Below are positions 7,613-15,981 of a DNA stretch of 64,000 bases, piece by piece; within the stretch, counting starts at the first letter, position 1, and each line of letters opens with the position of its first letter. The stretch is from Ponticaulis profundi (GTDB lineage Bacteria; Pseudomonadota; Alphaproteobacteria; Caulobacterales; Hyphomonadaceae): positions 186,001 to 250,000 of the forward strand of contig NZ_JBHSSW010000009.1 of the NCBI RefSeq assembly GCF_042659465.1, written 5' to 3'. A program made the translations under genes and the position numbers. The notes below the pieces were generated by a model. That model was not told the origin of the DNA. It saw only the letters and a program-made list of their open reading frames with translations, and made no database searches.

Positions 7613-8224
7613 TTAGAGCCGCAGCGCCGATATCAGGCTGGATGAGGCGCGAATGGCAACCACTTCGGTCAGTGGGCCGCGCATCATGACCATACGGTGC
7701 CAGACCGGACCAAACAGCATTTCAGTGGCCGAATCGATGTCCCAGTCCTTGCGGATTTTGCCTCTGATGGCGGCTTCGGCGAGCACGGTCTTCAGCGGGC
7801 GGCGAAAGTTTGTGTTGAACCAGTTTCGAAAGATTTCACCCCCTTGCGGGTCATCAGCCGCTGCCAGAAGGGCGCTTCGCAGCAAATGAGCGCCGTCGCC
7901 CACGCGGGCAATGTCGACAATCGGCTCCACAAAGGCCTGAAGCTGCTCGGCAAGGTCCAGCTTGGGGTCGATTGCCGGCAGATCAATGTCTTCGAGCGCT
8001 GCCTCGACGGCGATGGACGCGACGCTCGGCCACCAGCGATAAATGGTCTGTTTGGAGGCTTTGGCGCGTTTGGAAAGCCGATCCGGGCTGAAATTGCGCC
8101 AGCCCTGTTCCTTCAGCTCTTCTCGCGCAGCACTGAGAATGGCCATACGCGAGGCCTCGCTCCGTTTCGGTCCCTGCCGACGCGGTTCGGCTTTCGCCGA
8201 TTTCTCATGCGTATCCATCTTCAT
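7613..8224 (-). CDS. TetR/AcrR family transcriptional regulator
   Basis: Dimeric one-component repressor, 203 residues. The N-terminal helix-turn-helix spans about residues 24-68 (RMAILSAAREEL ... RLSKRAKASKQTIYRWWPS). The remaining ligand-binding domain has the TetR_C pattern with KDWDIDSATEMLFGPVWHRM, common in the AcrR/TetR_C_16-like group. A Lys/Arg-rich N-terminus (MDTHEKSAKAEPRRQGPKRS) precedes the HTH. An in-frame ATG two codons in (MDTHE) is an equally good start. The LysE-type exporter gene lies 81 bases upstream on the same strand; control of that exporter is possible but unproven. Confidence 0.9.
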   Translation of the reverse strand: MKMDTHEKSAKAEPRRQGPKRSEASRMAILSAAREELKEQGWRNFSPDRLSKRAKASKQTIYRWWPSVASIAVEAALEDIDLPAIDPKLDLAEQLQAFVEPIVDIARVGDGAHLLRSALLAAADDPQGGEIFRNWFNTNFRRPLKTVLAEAAIRGKIRKDWDIDSATEMLFGPVWHRMVMMRGPLTEVVAIRASSSLISALRL

Positions 8225-8304
8225 TCCCCTTCGGCAAAATCATATCAGATGAACGCGGTGCGAGCGACAGGATTTCGACAGAATGCGACAAATCTGCTTT
8301 GTGA

Positions 8305-8961
8305 TCAGAGCAGTTGTGCGATGAGTGCCCATGCAACGGACAAGGCCATCACCAATCCGGCACAGACATAGAAGATCCGCGCGAACCGGGGGTTATCAAA
8401 CTGATGAGCCAGTGCGCGTGCGCCGCCCGCATAGACCGTCAGACCAAACAGCTCGGTCATGGTCACTGTGAGGATCATGACCACGGCCTGAGCAAAAATC
8501 GGCGTTGAGACGTCAAAAAATGCAGGCAAAAGCCCTCCGAAAAAGACCAGTGCATTCGGATTGGCGAGCTGAAGGCCGAAGCCCTTGAAAAACAGCGTGA
8601 CGACGCGGCCATATTTCGGCGGCTTTCGCGCATTCACGCCCAGCACGCTGACCACATCTTCTTCGAAATGACGCGACACGGGCTGCGTTGCTGTTTTCCA
8701 GGCGAGCCAGCATATGAAGATCAGCCCGGCCACTTTCAGGCCCAGAAAGACGGTTGGAAACTGGTTGGCGAGCACCCCTGCGCCAGAGGCAGCGAGCGTG
8801 ATCCAGATCATGTTGGCGACACAAATCCCGATGGCAGCGGCCATGGAAAGCGCCATGCCATAACGAAGGGATGAGGCAATCACCAGCATCACAGCCGGTC
8901 CGGGCGTCAGCCCGCCCGCCGCAAACAAAGTGACCAGAGAGATCCAGAGCTCAAGTTCCAT
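8305..8961 (-). CDS. LysE/RhtB family translocator
   Basis: Inner-membrane exporter of amino acids or derivatives, 218 residues with about six hydrophobic helices. The N-terminal GLTPGPAVMLVIASSLRYG carries the family GPxxx motif. The central KGFGLQLANPNALVFFGGLLPAFF matches the LysE signature with NPKA-like NPNA. The substrate cannot be told from sequence. It is followed by the TetR gene on the same strand. Confidence 0.9.
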   Translation of the reverse strand: MELELWISLVTLFAAGGLTPGPAVMLVIASSLRYGMALSMAAAIGICVANMIWITLAASGAGVLANQFPTVFLGLKVAGLIFICWLAWKTATQPVSRHFEEDVVSVLGVNARKPPKYGRVVTLFFKGFGLQLANPNALVFFGGLLPAFFDVSTPIFAQAVVMILTVTMTELFGLTVYAGGARALAHQFDNPRFARIFYVCAGLVMALSVAWALIAQLL

Positions 8962-9053
8962 TTGCGCGGCTTAGAAGCAAACGCAAAACTGGACAAGCGC
9001 CATCTGGCTTTCCATTGAGGCCTGGCCGTTCCGGTGGCTTTTATGCCCGGAAT

Positions 9054-9602
9054 TTAGTCCTCAGAGTCGCCCGGATCGCATTGGAAGCGTCGTGCGCTTG
9101 TTCCGGGACGCCCGCGCTTTGCGCCGCTTTGCAGCGCCAACGTATTTCCAGCCTCATCCACGGAGATCCAGTCATTGAGATCAAGCTTTCGGCGCTTTGT
9201 TGATCCGTCCAGATATGACGTTGCCCTGTAGCGACGCTCGATCCGCAGACCGCCAAACTTTAGTTCCGTCACGGCGCCATTGTCATAAGAGGCTTCTGAC
9301 GTCGATGCGGTCGTGACATTTCCCGGTTCTGCCGCAGCGTGCCCACCCATAAGCACGGTCGCAGAGAGCAGCGCTGCGGCAGGCAGTCTGTAAGACACAC
9401 AGATCTCATCATCCACACAGGACTCGATCAGCGCGATCCGTTCTTCGGTCGACAAATCGTCCAGGCTGTGGACTTCGCGCTTGCATAACCGGCAGACATC
9501 GCCATCGAGAATGTCGGAGAGTTTGCCCTTGTAAGGGCATGGATTTGTGATTTTTGGAAACAGACTCAAGGCGTTTCCTCCCGTTTCCCGGGAAAATAGC
9601 AC
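9054..9602 (-). CDS. Membrane protein with N-terminal Cys cluster, unknown function
   Basis: A 182-residue protein with an unusual layout. The N-terminal 70 residues contain five Cys (C22, C37, C40, C62, C68) in NPCPYKG, DVCRLCKREVHSLDDL and SCVDDEICVSY. The CxxCxxxVxDLS pattern recurs in small zinc- or iron-binding N-terminal domains of several uncharacterised bacterial proteins. A hydrophobic segment follows (LPAAALLSATVLMGGHAAA, about 73-91), then a polar presumably periplasmic C-terminus of 90 residues. So the Cys domain would face the cytoplasm and the tail the periplasm. The start at 9602 is a guess; no close partner gene is seen. Metal binding is inferred. Confidence 0.7.
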   Translation of the reverse strand: MLFSRETGGNALSLFPKITNPCPYKGKLSDILDGDVCRLCKREVHSLDDLSTEERIALIESCVDDEICVSYRLPAAALLSATVLMGGHAAAEPGNVTTASTSEASYDNGAVTELKFGGLRIERRYRATSYLDGSTKRRKLDLNDWISVDEAGNTLALQSGAKRGRPGTSARRFQCDPGDSED

Positions 9603-9614
9603 AAAAGCACACTA

Positions 9615-9645
9615 TAAAAAAAGGCATGCCGTTGAGCATGCCTCT
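9615..9645 (-). terminator. Intrinsic terminator of ppa
   Basis: AGGCATGC / GCATGCCT stem with a 6-base loop, followed on the minus strand by a seven-base T run. It lies 26 bases beyond the ppa stop. Confidence 0.85.
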
Positions 9646-9670
9646 TCTTCAATGAAATCGCGTTGGTCGC

Positions 9671-10204
9671 TTATTTCGAGTCAGCGTGACGCTTCACGGC
9701 TTCCATGATCAGCTCTTCCGCCTTGTCGCGGTCATGCCAGCCTTCGACCTTCACCCATTTGTTTGGCTCGAGGTCTTTATAGTGCTCGAAAAAGTGCGTG
9801 ATGCGCTCCAGCATGATGTCTGGAAGATCTTCTTTTTCTTTAATTTTATCATAGAAGCGGGTCAGCTTCTGGTGTGGAACTGCGAGGATTTTCTCATCCT
9901 TGCCGCCATCGTCTTCCATCATCAGAACGCCAACCGGACGGCAGCGGACGACAGAACCAGGGAAAAGCGCGCGCTGACCGACAACCATGACGTCGATCGG
10001 GTCACCATCCAGGCTCAGCGTGTGAGGCACAAAGCCGTAATTCACCGGATAGCGCATGCTGGTGTAAAGATAGCGGTCGACAAACATCGCGCCGGATTTC
10101 TTGTCGATTTCGTATTTGATTGGTTCGCCACCCAGCGGCACTTCAATGATCGCATTCAGATCGGAAGGTGGGTTTTCCCCGGAAGAAATTTTCGAAATAT
10201 CCAT
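9671..10204 (-). CDS. ppa: Inorganic pyrophosphatase (family I)
   Basis: Cytoplasmic Mg-dependent enzyme that hydrolyses pyrophosphate and drives biosynthetic reactions. It has 177 residues, the normal bacterial length. The family signature DGDPIDVMV with metal-binding Asp residues is present, as are MFVDRYLYTSMRYPVNYGFVP and the C-terminal HFFEHYKDLEPNKWVKVEGW. It is a single-gene unit with its own terminator downstream; upstream lies argG, separated by 152 bases. Confidence 0.97.
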   Translation of the reverse strand: MDISKISSGENPPSDLNAIIEVPLGGEPIKYEIDKKSGAMFVDRYLYTSMRYPVNYGFVPHTLSLDGDPIDVMVVGQRALFPGSVVRCRPVGVLMMEDDGGKDEKILAVPHQKLTRFYDKIKEKEDLPDIMLERITHFFEHYKDLEPNKWVKVEGWHDRDKAEELIMEAVKRHADSK

Positions 10205-10306
10205 TACTCGTCCCTCTATACACGCCGGATAATCTTCCTCTAGCCGCGTGGCTGCTCATGCGCAACCACAACGAAAGCAGAAGTCCGGCGTGTTCCTACC
10301 CCTCAT

Positions 10307-10333
10307 TAAAAATTCGGCCAATTGCCGAATAAT
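10307..10333 (-). terminator. Intrinsic terminator of argG
   Basis: ATTCGGC-N5-GCCGAAT hairpin, with TTTTTAAT following on the minus strand, 24 bases past the argG stop. Confidence 0.75.
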
Positions 10334-10356
10334 TGCTGGAAAATGTCGCGTTGCCT

Positions 10357-11613
10357 CTATTGCTTGTCGCGCGCAGCAAGCGTGCGCAGACGCAGTGCGT
10401 TCAGGCGGATAAAGCCTTCAGCATCTTTCTGGTCATAAGCGCCGCGGTCATCTTCGAAGGTCACCAGCTGATCGCTGTAAAGCGAGTATGGAGACTGGCG
10501 GCCAGCGATCATCACATTGCCTTTATAGAGCGTCAGACGGACTTCGCCGGTGACTTTCTCCTGGCTCTTGTCGACGAGCGCCTGAATCATCTCGCGGTCA
10601 GGTGAGAACCAGAAGCCGTTATAGATGAGCTCAGCATATTTCGGCATGAGATCGTCTTTCAGGTGCGCTGCGCCGCGGTCCAGCGTGATGGACTCAATGG
10701 CGCGGTGCGCGGCAATCAGTATCGTGCCGCCTGGTGTTTCATAAACGCCGCGGGACTTCATGCCGACAAAGCGGTTCTCGACAATGTCGATCCGGCCAAT
10801 GCCATTGTCATGACCGTATTTGTTCAGCGCGGTGAGCATGTCGGCTGCTGACAGCTTTTCGCCGTTCAGGCTGACGGGATCGCCGGCTTCGAAACCAATG
10901 GTGATCTCCGTTGGCGTGTCCGGTGCGTCCATCGGGCTGATGGTGCGCTGATAGACATATTCCGGCGCGCTTTCCCACGGATCTTCCAGAACCTTGCCTT
11001 CAGAAGACGAGTGCAGAAGGTTTGCATCGACAGAGAACGGCGCTTCGCCGCGCTTGTCCTTGGAAATCGGGATCTGGTGCTGTTCTGCAAATTCCAGAAG
11101 GTGCTCACGGCTCTTGAAGCTCCACTCACGCCATGGCGCGATCACGCGGATATTCGGGTTCAGAGCGTAGGCGGAAAGTTCGAAACGGACCTGATCATTG
11201 CCCTTGCCGGTCGCGCCGTGTGCAATGGCGTCTGCGCCGGTCTCTTTGGCGATCTCGATCAGACGTTTTGTGATCAGAGGGCGCGCAATCGAGGTGCCGA
11301 GCAGATAGGTGCCTTCATACAGCGCATTGGCGCGGAACATCGGGAAGACGAAGTCGCGGACAAATTCCTCGCGCAGATCATCGATATAGATGTTCTCGTC
11401 TTTAATGCCGAGCAGCTTGGCCTTTTCGCGTGCCGGGCCAAGTTCTTCCCCCTGGCCGAGGTCTGCCGTGAAGGTGACAACTTCACAGCCAAACTCAGTC
11501 TGCAGCCATTTCAGAATGATGGACGTATCCAGGCCACCGGAATAGGCGAGCACAACCTTTTTCGGTGTTGGGCGGCTTGGAAGAGACGGAACGATCTCAG
11601 GCGTTTCAGGCAT
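10357..11613 (-). CDS. argG: Argininosuccinate synthase
   Basis: Joins citrulline and aspartate with ATP in arginine synthesis; cytoplasmic homotetramer. The 418-residue form starts at MPETPEIV, with AAGAGGA 5 bases before the ATG; an upstream extension to 11703 has no such site. The ATP PP-loop LAYSGGLDTS lies near residue 20. Other family stretches are ETGADAIAHGATGKGNDQVRFE and GRQSPYSLYSDQLVTFE. The C-terminus is about 10 residues longer than usual for this group. A terminator follows. Confidence 0.97.
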   Translation of the reverse strand: MPETPEIVPSLPSRPTPKKVVLAYSGGLDTSIILKWLQTEFGCEVVTFTADLGQGEELGPAREKAKLLGIKDENIYIDDLREEFVRDFVFPMFRANALYEGTYLLGTSIARPLITKRLIEIAKETGADAIAHGATGKGNDQVRFELSAYALNPNIRVIAPWREWSFKSREHLLEFAEQHQIPISKDKRGEAPFSVDANLLHSSSEGKVLEDPWESAPEYVYQRTISPMDAPDTPTEITIGFEAGDPVSLNGEKLSAADMLTALNKYGHDNGIGRIDIVENRFVGMKSRGVYETPGGTILIAAHRAIESITLDRGAAHLKDDLMPKYAELIYNGFWFSPDREMIQALVDKSQEKVTGEVRLTLYKGNVMIAGRQSPYSLYSDQLVTFEDDRGAYDQKDAEGFIRLNALRLRTLAARDKQ

Positions 11614-11756
11614 TGCAATCCTCTTGGAAATTGGCGCGCACAATATCCATCCGCCACAAACACGCAAGAGAAATGCCCCGCCCACGCCCGTCATTGGCCA
11701 CATTTCCAGTCGAGTTTTGTTCGCAAGACGAATTCCTGGGTGGAAAGGACGCGATT

Positions 11757-12491
11757 ATGAACATGAAGACCCTGTTGGGCGCCGGGCTGGCAATCGGGCT
11801 GGCTGCATGCGCAACAAGTGCCAATGCCAAGACAGAGCCGGTGGAGCTGAGCTCTTACATTTTGCTCGACCGGACCGGATCGATGAATTCGATCTGGGAG
11901 GAGGCGCTCGGTTCGGTGAATGCCTATGCCGCGAGCGTGGTGGAGCCGGATGATGGCCCGCAAGTGAACAACACGCTGACCCTTGCCGTCTTTGACGCGC
12001 AGGAAGGGCTCCAGTTCGAGGAACTTCGAAAGAATGTGAAGGGTGAGGCCTGGTCAGATATCACCACGGATGAAGTTTCTCCGCGCGGCATGACCCCGCT
12101 TTTTGACGCGATCGGCAAAATCATCGCGACCGCGGAAACCGATGCGCCGGAAAAAGCCGTCATCGTCATCATGACCGACGGCAAGGAAAACGCCAGCCGC
12201 GAATTTACCAAAGCGAGCGCCCGCGCGGCATTGGACCGGGCCGAGAAGAAGGGCTGGCAGGTTGTCTTCCTGGGGGCAGAATTTGCCAATTTCGCGGATG
12301 CAGACGCCGTTGGCGTGAGTGGCTCAAAACAAATGGCGGTCTCCCGCGATCAGCTGGGTGTCACCATGGAAAATCTGGCGAAGAAAAATCGCGGTTACGC
12401 GCAGGAGCTCGAAGAAAGCGTCGAGTTTAACGATGCAGACCGATCCCTGGCCGAAGAAGAAGATGTGAAACAGCGCAAGGGTGGGAACTGA
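11757..12491 (+). CDS. VWA-domain lipoprotein
   Basis: Predicted lipoprotein of 244 residues starting at ATG 11757, behind GGAAAGGA. The signal peptide MNMKTLLGAGLAIGLAAC ends in a lipobox (L-A-A-C). A von Willebrand A domain follows directly: the first MIDAS strand ILLDRTGSM carries D-x-T-x-S rather than the usual D-x-S-x-S, then a Thr loop (SPRGMTPLFDAIGK) and VIVIMTDGKENASREF. The C-terminal ~35 residues are acidic and probably helical. Proteins like this bind metal-dependent protein ligands at the envelope. No operon partner; a bidirectional terminator follows. Confidence 0.85.
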   Translation: MNMKTLLGAGLAIGLAACATSANAKTEPVELSSYILLDRTGSMNSIWEEALGSVNAYAASVVEPDDGPQVNNTLTLAVFDAQEGLQFEELRKNVKGEAWSDITTDEVSPRGMTPLFDAIGKIIATAETDAPEKAVIVIMTDGKENASREFTKASARAALDRAEKKGWQVVFLGAEFANFADADAVGVSGSKQMAVSRDQLGVTMENLAKKNRGYAQELEESVEFNDADRSLAEEEDVKQRKGGN

Positions 12492-12598
12492 TCTGAGATA
12501 TCGTGTGAGCTGTCAGCGACCCGTTGCTGTTAAAAGCCCCAGAGGCTCACACGCTCAAGGATCAGGTGTGGGGGGACCCGCACCAACCTGACGCACTG

Positions 12599-12634
12599 GA
12601 AACAGGCCGGAGTTCGCCTCCTCCGGCCTGTTTC
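12599..12634. terminator. Bidirectional terminator
   Basis: AACAGGCCGGAG / CTCCGGCCTGTT, a perfect 12-bp stem with an 8-base loop and A/T flanks on both sides. It sits between the convergent VWA lipoprotein and GNAT genes. Confidence 0.85.
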
Positions 12635-12639
12635 GAATT

Positions 12640-13332
12640 TCAGGCTTTGCGCTCCCAGATGGAATGCCAGAGCGTTTTTGTTTCCACGAAACCAAGCGAC
12701 CGGTAGAGCCCTTTTGCGATCTCATTGTCGGCATTCGCATGCAGAAAGGGTGTCCGCCCTTTTTCTTGCAGCGCACGTCCGATCAGACAGATCAATGCAC
12801 CGCCAAACCCGCGCCCCTGATAGTGCGGATCGGTACAGACAGCGCTGATTTCGGTGAAAGGCGCGATCGACATCCGGGTGCCGCCCATGGCGATCAGCCT
12901 GCCGTCTTCAAATGCGCCGACATAGCCGCCAAATTCATGCGTGCGCTGGCGAAAAGGGCCGGGCCTTGTGCGGTCCGTCAGATCCAGCATCTGATCGGCA
13001 TGGTCCGCGTCCAAAGGGACAACCGGCAAGAGGCTCGGTTTTTGTGGAAACCGGGTCGCCGTGAACTGTACGATCTGAACATGGCGGGCGCGCCAGCCGT
13101 CTGGTGGCTCGATAGGCTCTGGCTCGACCAGTGAAATCTGAGGCTCGTTTTCCGAAAGGCTGGCAATGTCTTCCAGCGCGGCTGCGTCATAGATGTCGGC
13201 AGCGCGAAACTGACCGAAAGCACGGGCATATCCGATGGCGCGGCCGCGGCGCTCACAATAGGTCTGATGGTCTGCATGCAGGGCATGCCAGACTGGGCGC
13301 GTCAGGCGCAGATCATCCTCGACAACGCTCAT
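12640..13332 (-). CDS. GNAT family N-acetyltransferase (FR47-like)
   Basis: Acetyl-CoA-dependent acyltransferase, 230 residues. The C-terminal half has the GNAT core: EISAVCTDPHYQGRGFGGALI carries the pyrophosphate-binding (R/Q)xxGx(G/A) loop, and GLYRSLGFVETKTLWHSIW the C-terminal strand. The N-terminal ~110 residues form a degenerate domain (DDLRLTRPVWHALHADHQ...), as in FR47-like proteins. Its start overlaps the marR stop by four bases, so the two genes are co-transcribed and the MarR operator controls both. The substrate is unknown. Confidence 0.88.
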   Translation of the reverse strand: MSVVEDDLRLTRPVWHALHADHQTYCERRGRAIGYARAFGQFRAADIYDAAALEDIASLSENEPQISLVEPEPIEPPDGWRARHVQIVQFTATRFPQKPSLLPVVPLDADHADQMLDLTDRTRPGPFRQRTHEFGGYVGAFEDGRLIAMGGTRMSIAPFTEISAVCTDPHYQGRGFGGALICLIGRALQEKGRTPFLHANADNEIAKGLYRSLGFVETKTLWHSIWERKA

Positions 13333-13772
13333 GCCTCCCGACCTTTCGTCAGAAGCTGCTCAATCGTTCGCATGGCGGTTGTCAGCGTATCCTGCTCTTC
13401 GTCGCTCAGATGACTGAGCGACTGGCGCGTCTGCTCATACTGGCGCTTTGAGGTGACCTCGACGCGGGCCTCACCAATGTCGGTCAGGAACAGATGCAAT
13501 TGCCGGGCATCGTCGGTGGACGGTTCACGTCGCAACAGCCCCTGTTTGATGAAGGATGAAATCATCCGCGAGAGATAGGCCGGGTCGAGCCCGAGCTTTG
13601 CGCATATCTCCTTGGCCAGAATGCCGGGCGCGGTGTGGATCTCATACAGCACCCGCATTTCGCCAAGCGTCCAGGGCGTATCGAGAAAGGTTTTGCGCAG
13701 CAGGCCGACTTCGCGCGTGTAAAAACGGTTGAAGTGGCGAACCGCGTCAATGTGCTGGTTCAGTCCGGGCAA
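13329..13772 (-). CDS. MarR family transcriptional regulator
   Basis: Winged-helix dimeric regulator of 147 residues. The HTH region is GILAKEICAKLGLDPAYLSRMISSFIKQGLLRREP with the wing DARQLHLFLTDIGE. The start is a TTG at 13772 preceded by GGGGGA; no ATG is available nearby. It is upstream of and overlapping the GNAT gene, which is a common MarR-acetyltransferase arrangement. A perfect inverted repeat 26 bases upstream of the start is the probable operator, implying autoregulation. Confidence 0.9.
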   Translation of the reverse strand: MPGLNQHIDAVRHFNRFYTREVGLLRKTFLDTPWTLGEMRVLYEIHTAPGILAKEICAKLGLDPAYLSRMISSFIKQGLLRREPSTDDARQLHLFLTDIGEARVEVTSKRQYEQTRQSLSHLSDEEQDTLTTAMRTIEQLLTKGREA

Positions 13773-13797
13773 TGGCTTTCCCCCATCCGATCATCAA

Positions 13798-13839
13798 GTT
13801 GACTTTATCAACTAATGAGAAATGGTTGATAAAGTCAAC
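13798..13839. promoter_or_regulatory. MarR-type operator, perfect 15-bp inverted repeat
   Basis: GTTGACTTTATCAAC at 13798-13812 and its exact reverse complement at 13825-13839, separated by 12 bases. Each half is itself a near-palindrome (TTGA...TCAA), like known MarR sites, so two dimers could bind side by side. It lies just upstream of the marR start. Confidence 0.75.
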
Positions 13840-13877
13840 AAACCGGAGGTTGGGGAAGCGCTTTTGAACAAAAAGGC

Positions 13878-14159
13878 TCAGCTGGTGCGTGTTTTCATCC
13901 GCAAAGCGTGCAGGCCGGACTTGAACTCCTCGTCCAGAGCCTCATTTACTAGCCTCTGCGCGTCGACGCGCGACTTTCCAGTGAACATGGCAGAGGCAAT
14001 TTCGACAAAAAAGTGCGTTTCACCTGCATCGCTGGCACCCATATGACCGGCATGAAGATGAGATTCATCGACAACCGACAAAAAATCTGGTGAAAATACG
14101 GCCGCGAGTCGCGCCTCTATGCGTTTTGCCCTGCTTGTCAATTCTTGTCTCTTTTCCAC
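13878..14159 (-). CDS. bolA: BolA family protein
   Basis: Small regulator that pairs with monothiol glutaredoxins to handle iron-sulfur or iron signals, 93 residues. The conserved BolA core is seen: DESHLHAGH, then GETHFFVEIAS and SRVDAQRLVNEALDEEFKSGLHAL with the helix-turn region. No ATG fits; I place the start at GTG 14159, and a TTG at 14141 is an alternative. The frame stays open further upstream, but only by running through the divergent J-domain gene. Gene order with the J-domain gene and cobS is a known alphaproteobacterial arrangement. Confidence 0.88.
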   Translation of the reverse strand: MEKRQELTSRAKRIEARLAAVFSPDFLSVVDESHLHAGHMGASDAGETHFFVEIASAMFTGKSRVDAQRLVNEALDEEFKSGLHALRMKTRTS

Positions 14160-14180
14160 GGAACGGATAATTATTGCACT

Positions 14181-14810
14181 ATGACATCTGAGTACGACTA
14201 TCGGGTCAAGTTTAAGGACATCTCGATCGGCGCATCTAAGAAGAAGCGTCGCGGCGGGAAGGGTGCAGCCTCCGAACCGGAGACTGATACGATAACTTGC
14301 GAGCACAAAGGTTGTGACGCACCGGGCGATTTCAAGTCCCCGAAGCATGGTGGTGGATTTCACAATTTCTGCCAGCGGCACGCAGCTGAGTACAACAAGA
14401 GCTGGAACTTCTTTGACGGCATGACCGATTCAGAAGCCAAGGCTTTCTCGAAGTCAGCGGCTTATGGGCATCGCAAGACCTGGAAGTTCGGCACCGGACC
14501 CGTCAATGAAAAGAGCAAGCTTCGCTCTGGTGATCCGCGCATGTGGGCCGGTATTCACGGCGCTGATGCAGCTGCGATCAAATCGGCTCAGAAAAAATCC
14601 GGCCGCACACGCCTTCAGGTTCGTGCGCTGGCAGATCTCGATCTGCCGGAAACGGCAACGGCTCTGGAAATCCGCGAACGCTATTCAGAATATGTGAAGC
14701 GCTTCCACCCGGACGTGAACGGTGGCGACCGCTCATCTGAGCAGAAACTCGCCAGCGTGATCAAAGCCTTCAAGACATTGAAAGCCGCCGGTCTGACGCA
14801 AGAGCAGTAA
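14181..14810 (+). CDS. J-domain protein with N-terminal Cys/His region
   Basis: Hsp70 co-chaperone-like protein, 209 residues. The N-terminus has a possible metal site (CEHKGCDAPG ... FHNFCQRHAAEYN). The C-terminal J-domain has helices around ALEIRERYSEYVKRFHPDVNGG with the essential HPD. The start is ATG 14181, only 21 bases from the bolA GTG on the other strand. This kind of J-protein next to cobS/cobT is seen across Alphaproteobacteria; its DnaK role is inferred from the HPD motif. Confidence 0.88.
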   Translation: MTSEYDYRVKFKDISIGASKKKRRGGKGAASEPETDTITCEHKGCDAPGDFKSPKHGGGFHNFCQRHAAEYNKSWNFFDGMTDSEAKAFSKSAAYGHRKTWKFGTGPVNEKSKLRSGDPRMWAGIHGADAAAIKSAQKKSGRTRLQVRALADLDLPETATALEIRERYSEYVKRFHPDVNGGDRSSEQKLASVIKAFKTLKAAGLTQEQ

Positions 14811-14928
14811 GCATTGCTGAAACCCTGATGCGCGTTCTGCGACAGTTTTTCTCCTATTTGAAGACTTTGTTGGACTTCGTGAGAAGCCAAGTTAGAACAG
14901 TGCTAAAGATTTTTTGAGGAAACCTCGT

Positions 14929-15912
14929 ATGTCCATTATTTCTGATTCTGTCGATCTTGAGACCCTGATCCCGGACCGGAAAGTCAATGTGCGCGAAGTT
15001 TTTGGGATCGACTCTGATCTGGAAGTCGACGCGTTCTCGACGAAAACCGAATACGTCCCGGAAGTGGACCCGTCCTACCGGTTTGATCCTCAGACAACCA
15101 TGGCGATCCTGGCTGGCTTTCAGCACAATCGCCGCGTCATGGTTCAGGGCTATCACGGTACGGGTAAGTCGACCCACATTGAGCAGGTTGCCGCGCGCCT
15201 GAACTGGCCGCTTATCCGTGTGAACCTCGACAGCCACGTGTCGCGGATCGATCTGGTCGGCAAGGACGCAATTGTCCTGAAAGACGGCCAGCAGGTCACC
15301 GAATTCCGTGAAGGCATTCTGCCTTGGGCGCTTCAGCGCTGCGTTGCCATCGTGTTTGACGAGTATGATGCGGGCCGCCCGGACGTGATGTTCGTAATTC
15401 AGCGTATTCTGGAAGCTTCAGGCCGTCTGACCCTGCTTGACCAGAACCGCGTCATTGCGCCGAACAATTATTTCCGTCTGTTTGCGACGACCAACACGGT
15501 TGGCCTCGGTGATACGACGGGTCTTTACCACGGCACACAACAGCTCAACCAGGGCCAGATGGACCGCTGGTCGATTGTGACGACGCTCAACTATCTTGAG
15601 CATGACGCCGAAGTGGAAATCGTCGGCTCCAAGCTGCCGGATTTCGACAAGGAAAACATCGACAAGATGGTGCGCCTTGCAGACATGACCCGCAACGCCT
15701 TCATGAATGGCGATCTGTCGACGGTCATGAGCCCGCGGACGGTTATCACCTGGGCGGAAAATGCGTCGATCTTTGGCGATATCGGTCAGGCCTTCCGCAT
15801 GAGCTTCCTCAACAAGTGTGATGAGCTGGAACGCCCGATCGTGGCCGAATTCTATCAGCGTTGCTTCGGTGAGGAATTGCCGGAAAGCGCTGTCATGATG
15901 CAGGTCGCTTAG
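14929..15912 (+). CDS. cobS: AAA+ ATPase CobS-like (cobaltochelatase subunit family)
   Basis: ATPase subunit related to the aerobic cobaltochelatase CobS, 327 residues, starting at ATG 14929 behind TGAGGA. The N-terminal ~65 residues precede the AAA+ domain: Walker A GYHGTGKST, Walker B AIVFDEYDAGRP and sensor LFATTNTVG. CobS with CobT and CobN inserts cobalt into hydrogenobyrinate diamide. No cobN or other cobalamin gene is in the window. Also, cobT is not adjacent, as an inverted acyltransferase gene lies between them. A role outside cobalamin synthesis is possible, since cobS/cobT persist in many genomes without the pathway. Confidence 0.9.
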   Translation: MSIISDSVDLETLIPDRKVNVREVFGIDSDLEVDAFSTKTEYVPEVDPSYRFDPQTTMAILAGFQHNRRVMVQGYHGTGKSTHIEQVAARLNWPLIRVNLDSHVSRIDLVGKDAIVLKDGQQVTEFREGILPWALQRCVAIVFDEYDAGRPDVMFVIQRILEASGRLTLLDQNRVIAPNNYFRLFATTNTVGLGDTTGLYHGTQQLNQGQMDRWSIVTTLNYLEHDAEVEIVGSKLPDFDKENIDKMVRLADMTRNAFMNGDLSTVMSPRTVITWAENASIFGDIGQAFRMSFLNKCDELERPIVAEFYQRCFGEELPESAVMMQVA

Positions 15913-15948
15913 GGCGCCAGCCAGCCAATCAGGATTTTCAAATGGATG

Positions 15949-15978
15949 AAGCCAGCAACGCCGTTTGCTGGCTTTTCT
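15949..15978. terminator. Terminator after cobS
   Basis: GCCAGCAA-N6-TTGCTGGC followed by TTTTCT, 38 bases after the cobS stop and just before the convergent acyltransferase stop. Confidence 0.8.
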
Positions 15979-15981
15979 GTA

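Noticed and set aside
13822..14046. Plus-strand 74-codon frame after the MarR operator
   Set aside because: It overlaps the MarR operator and runs antisense through most of bolA; no family signal.
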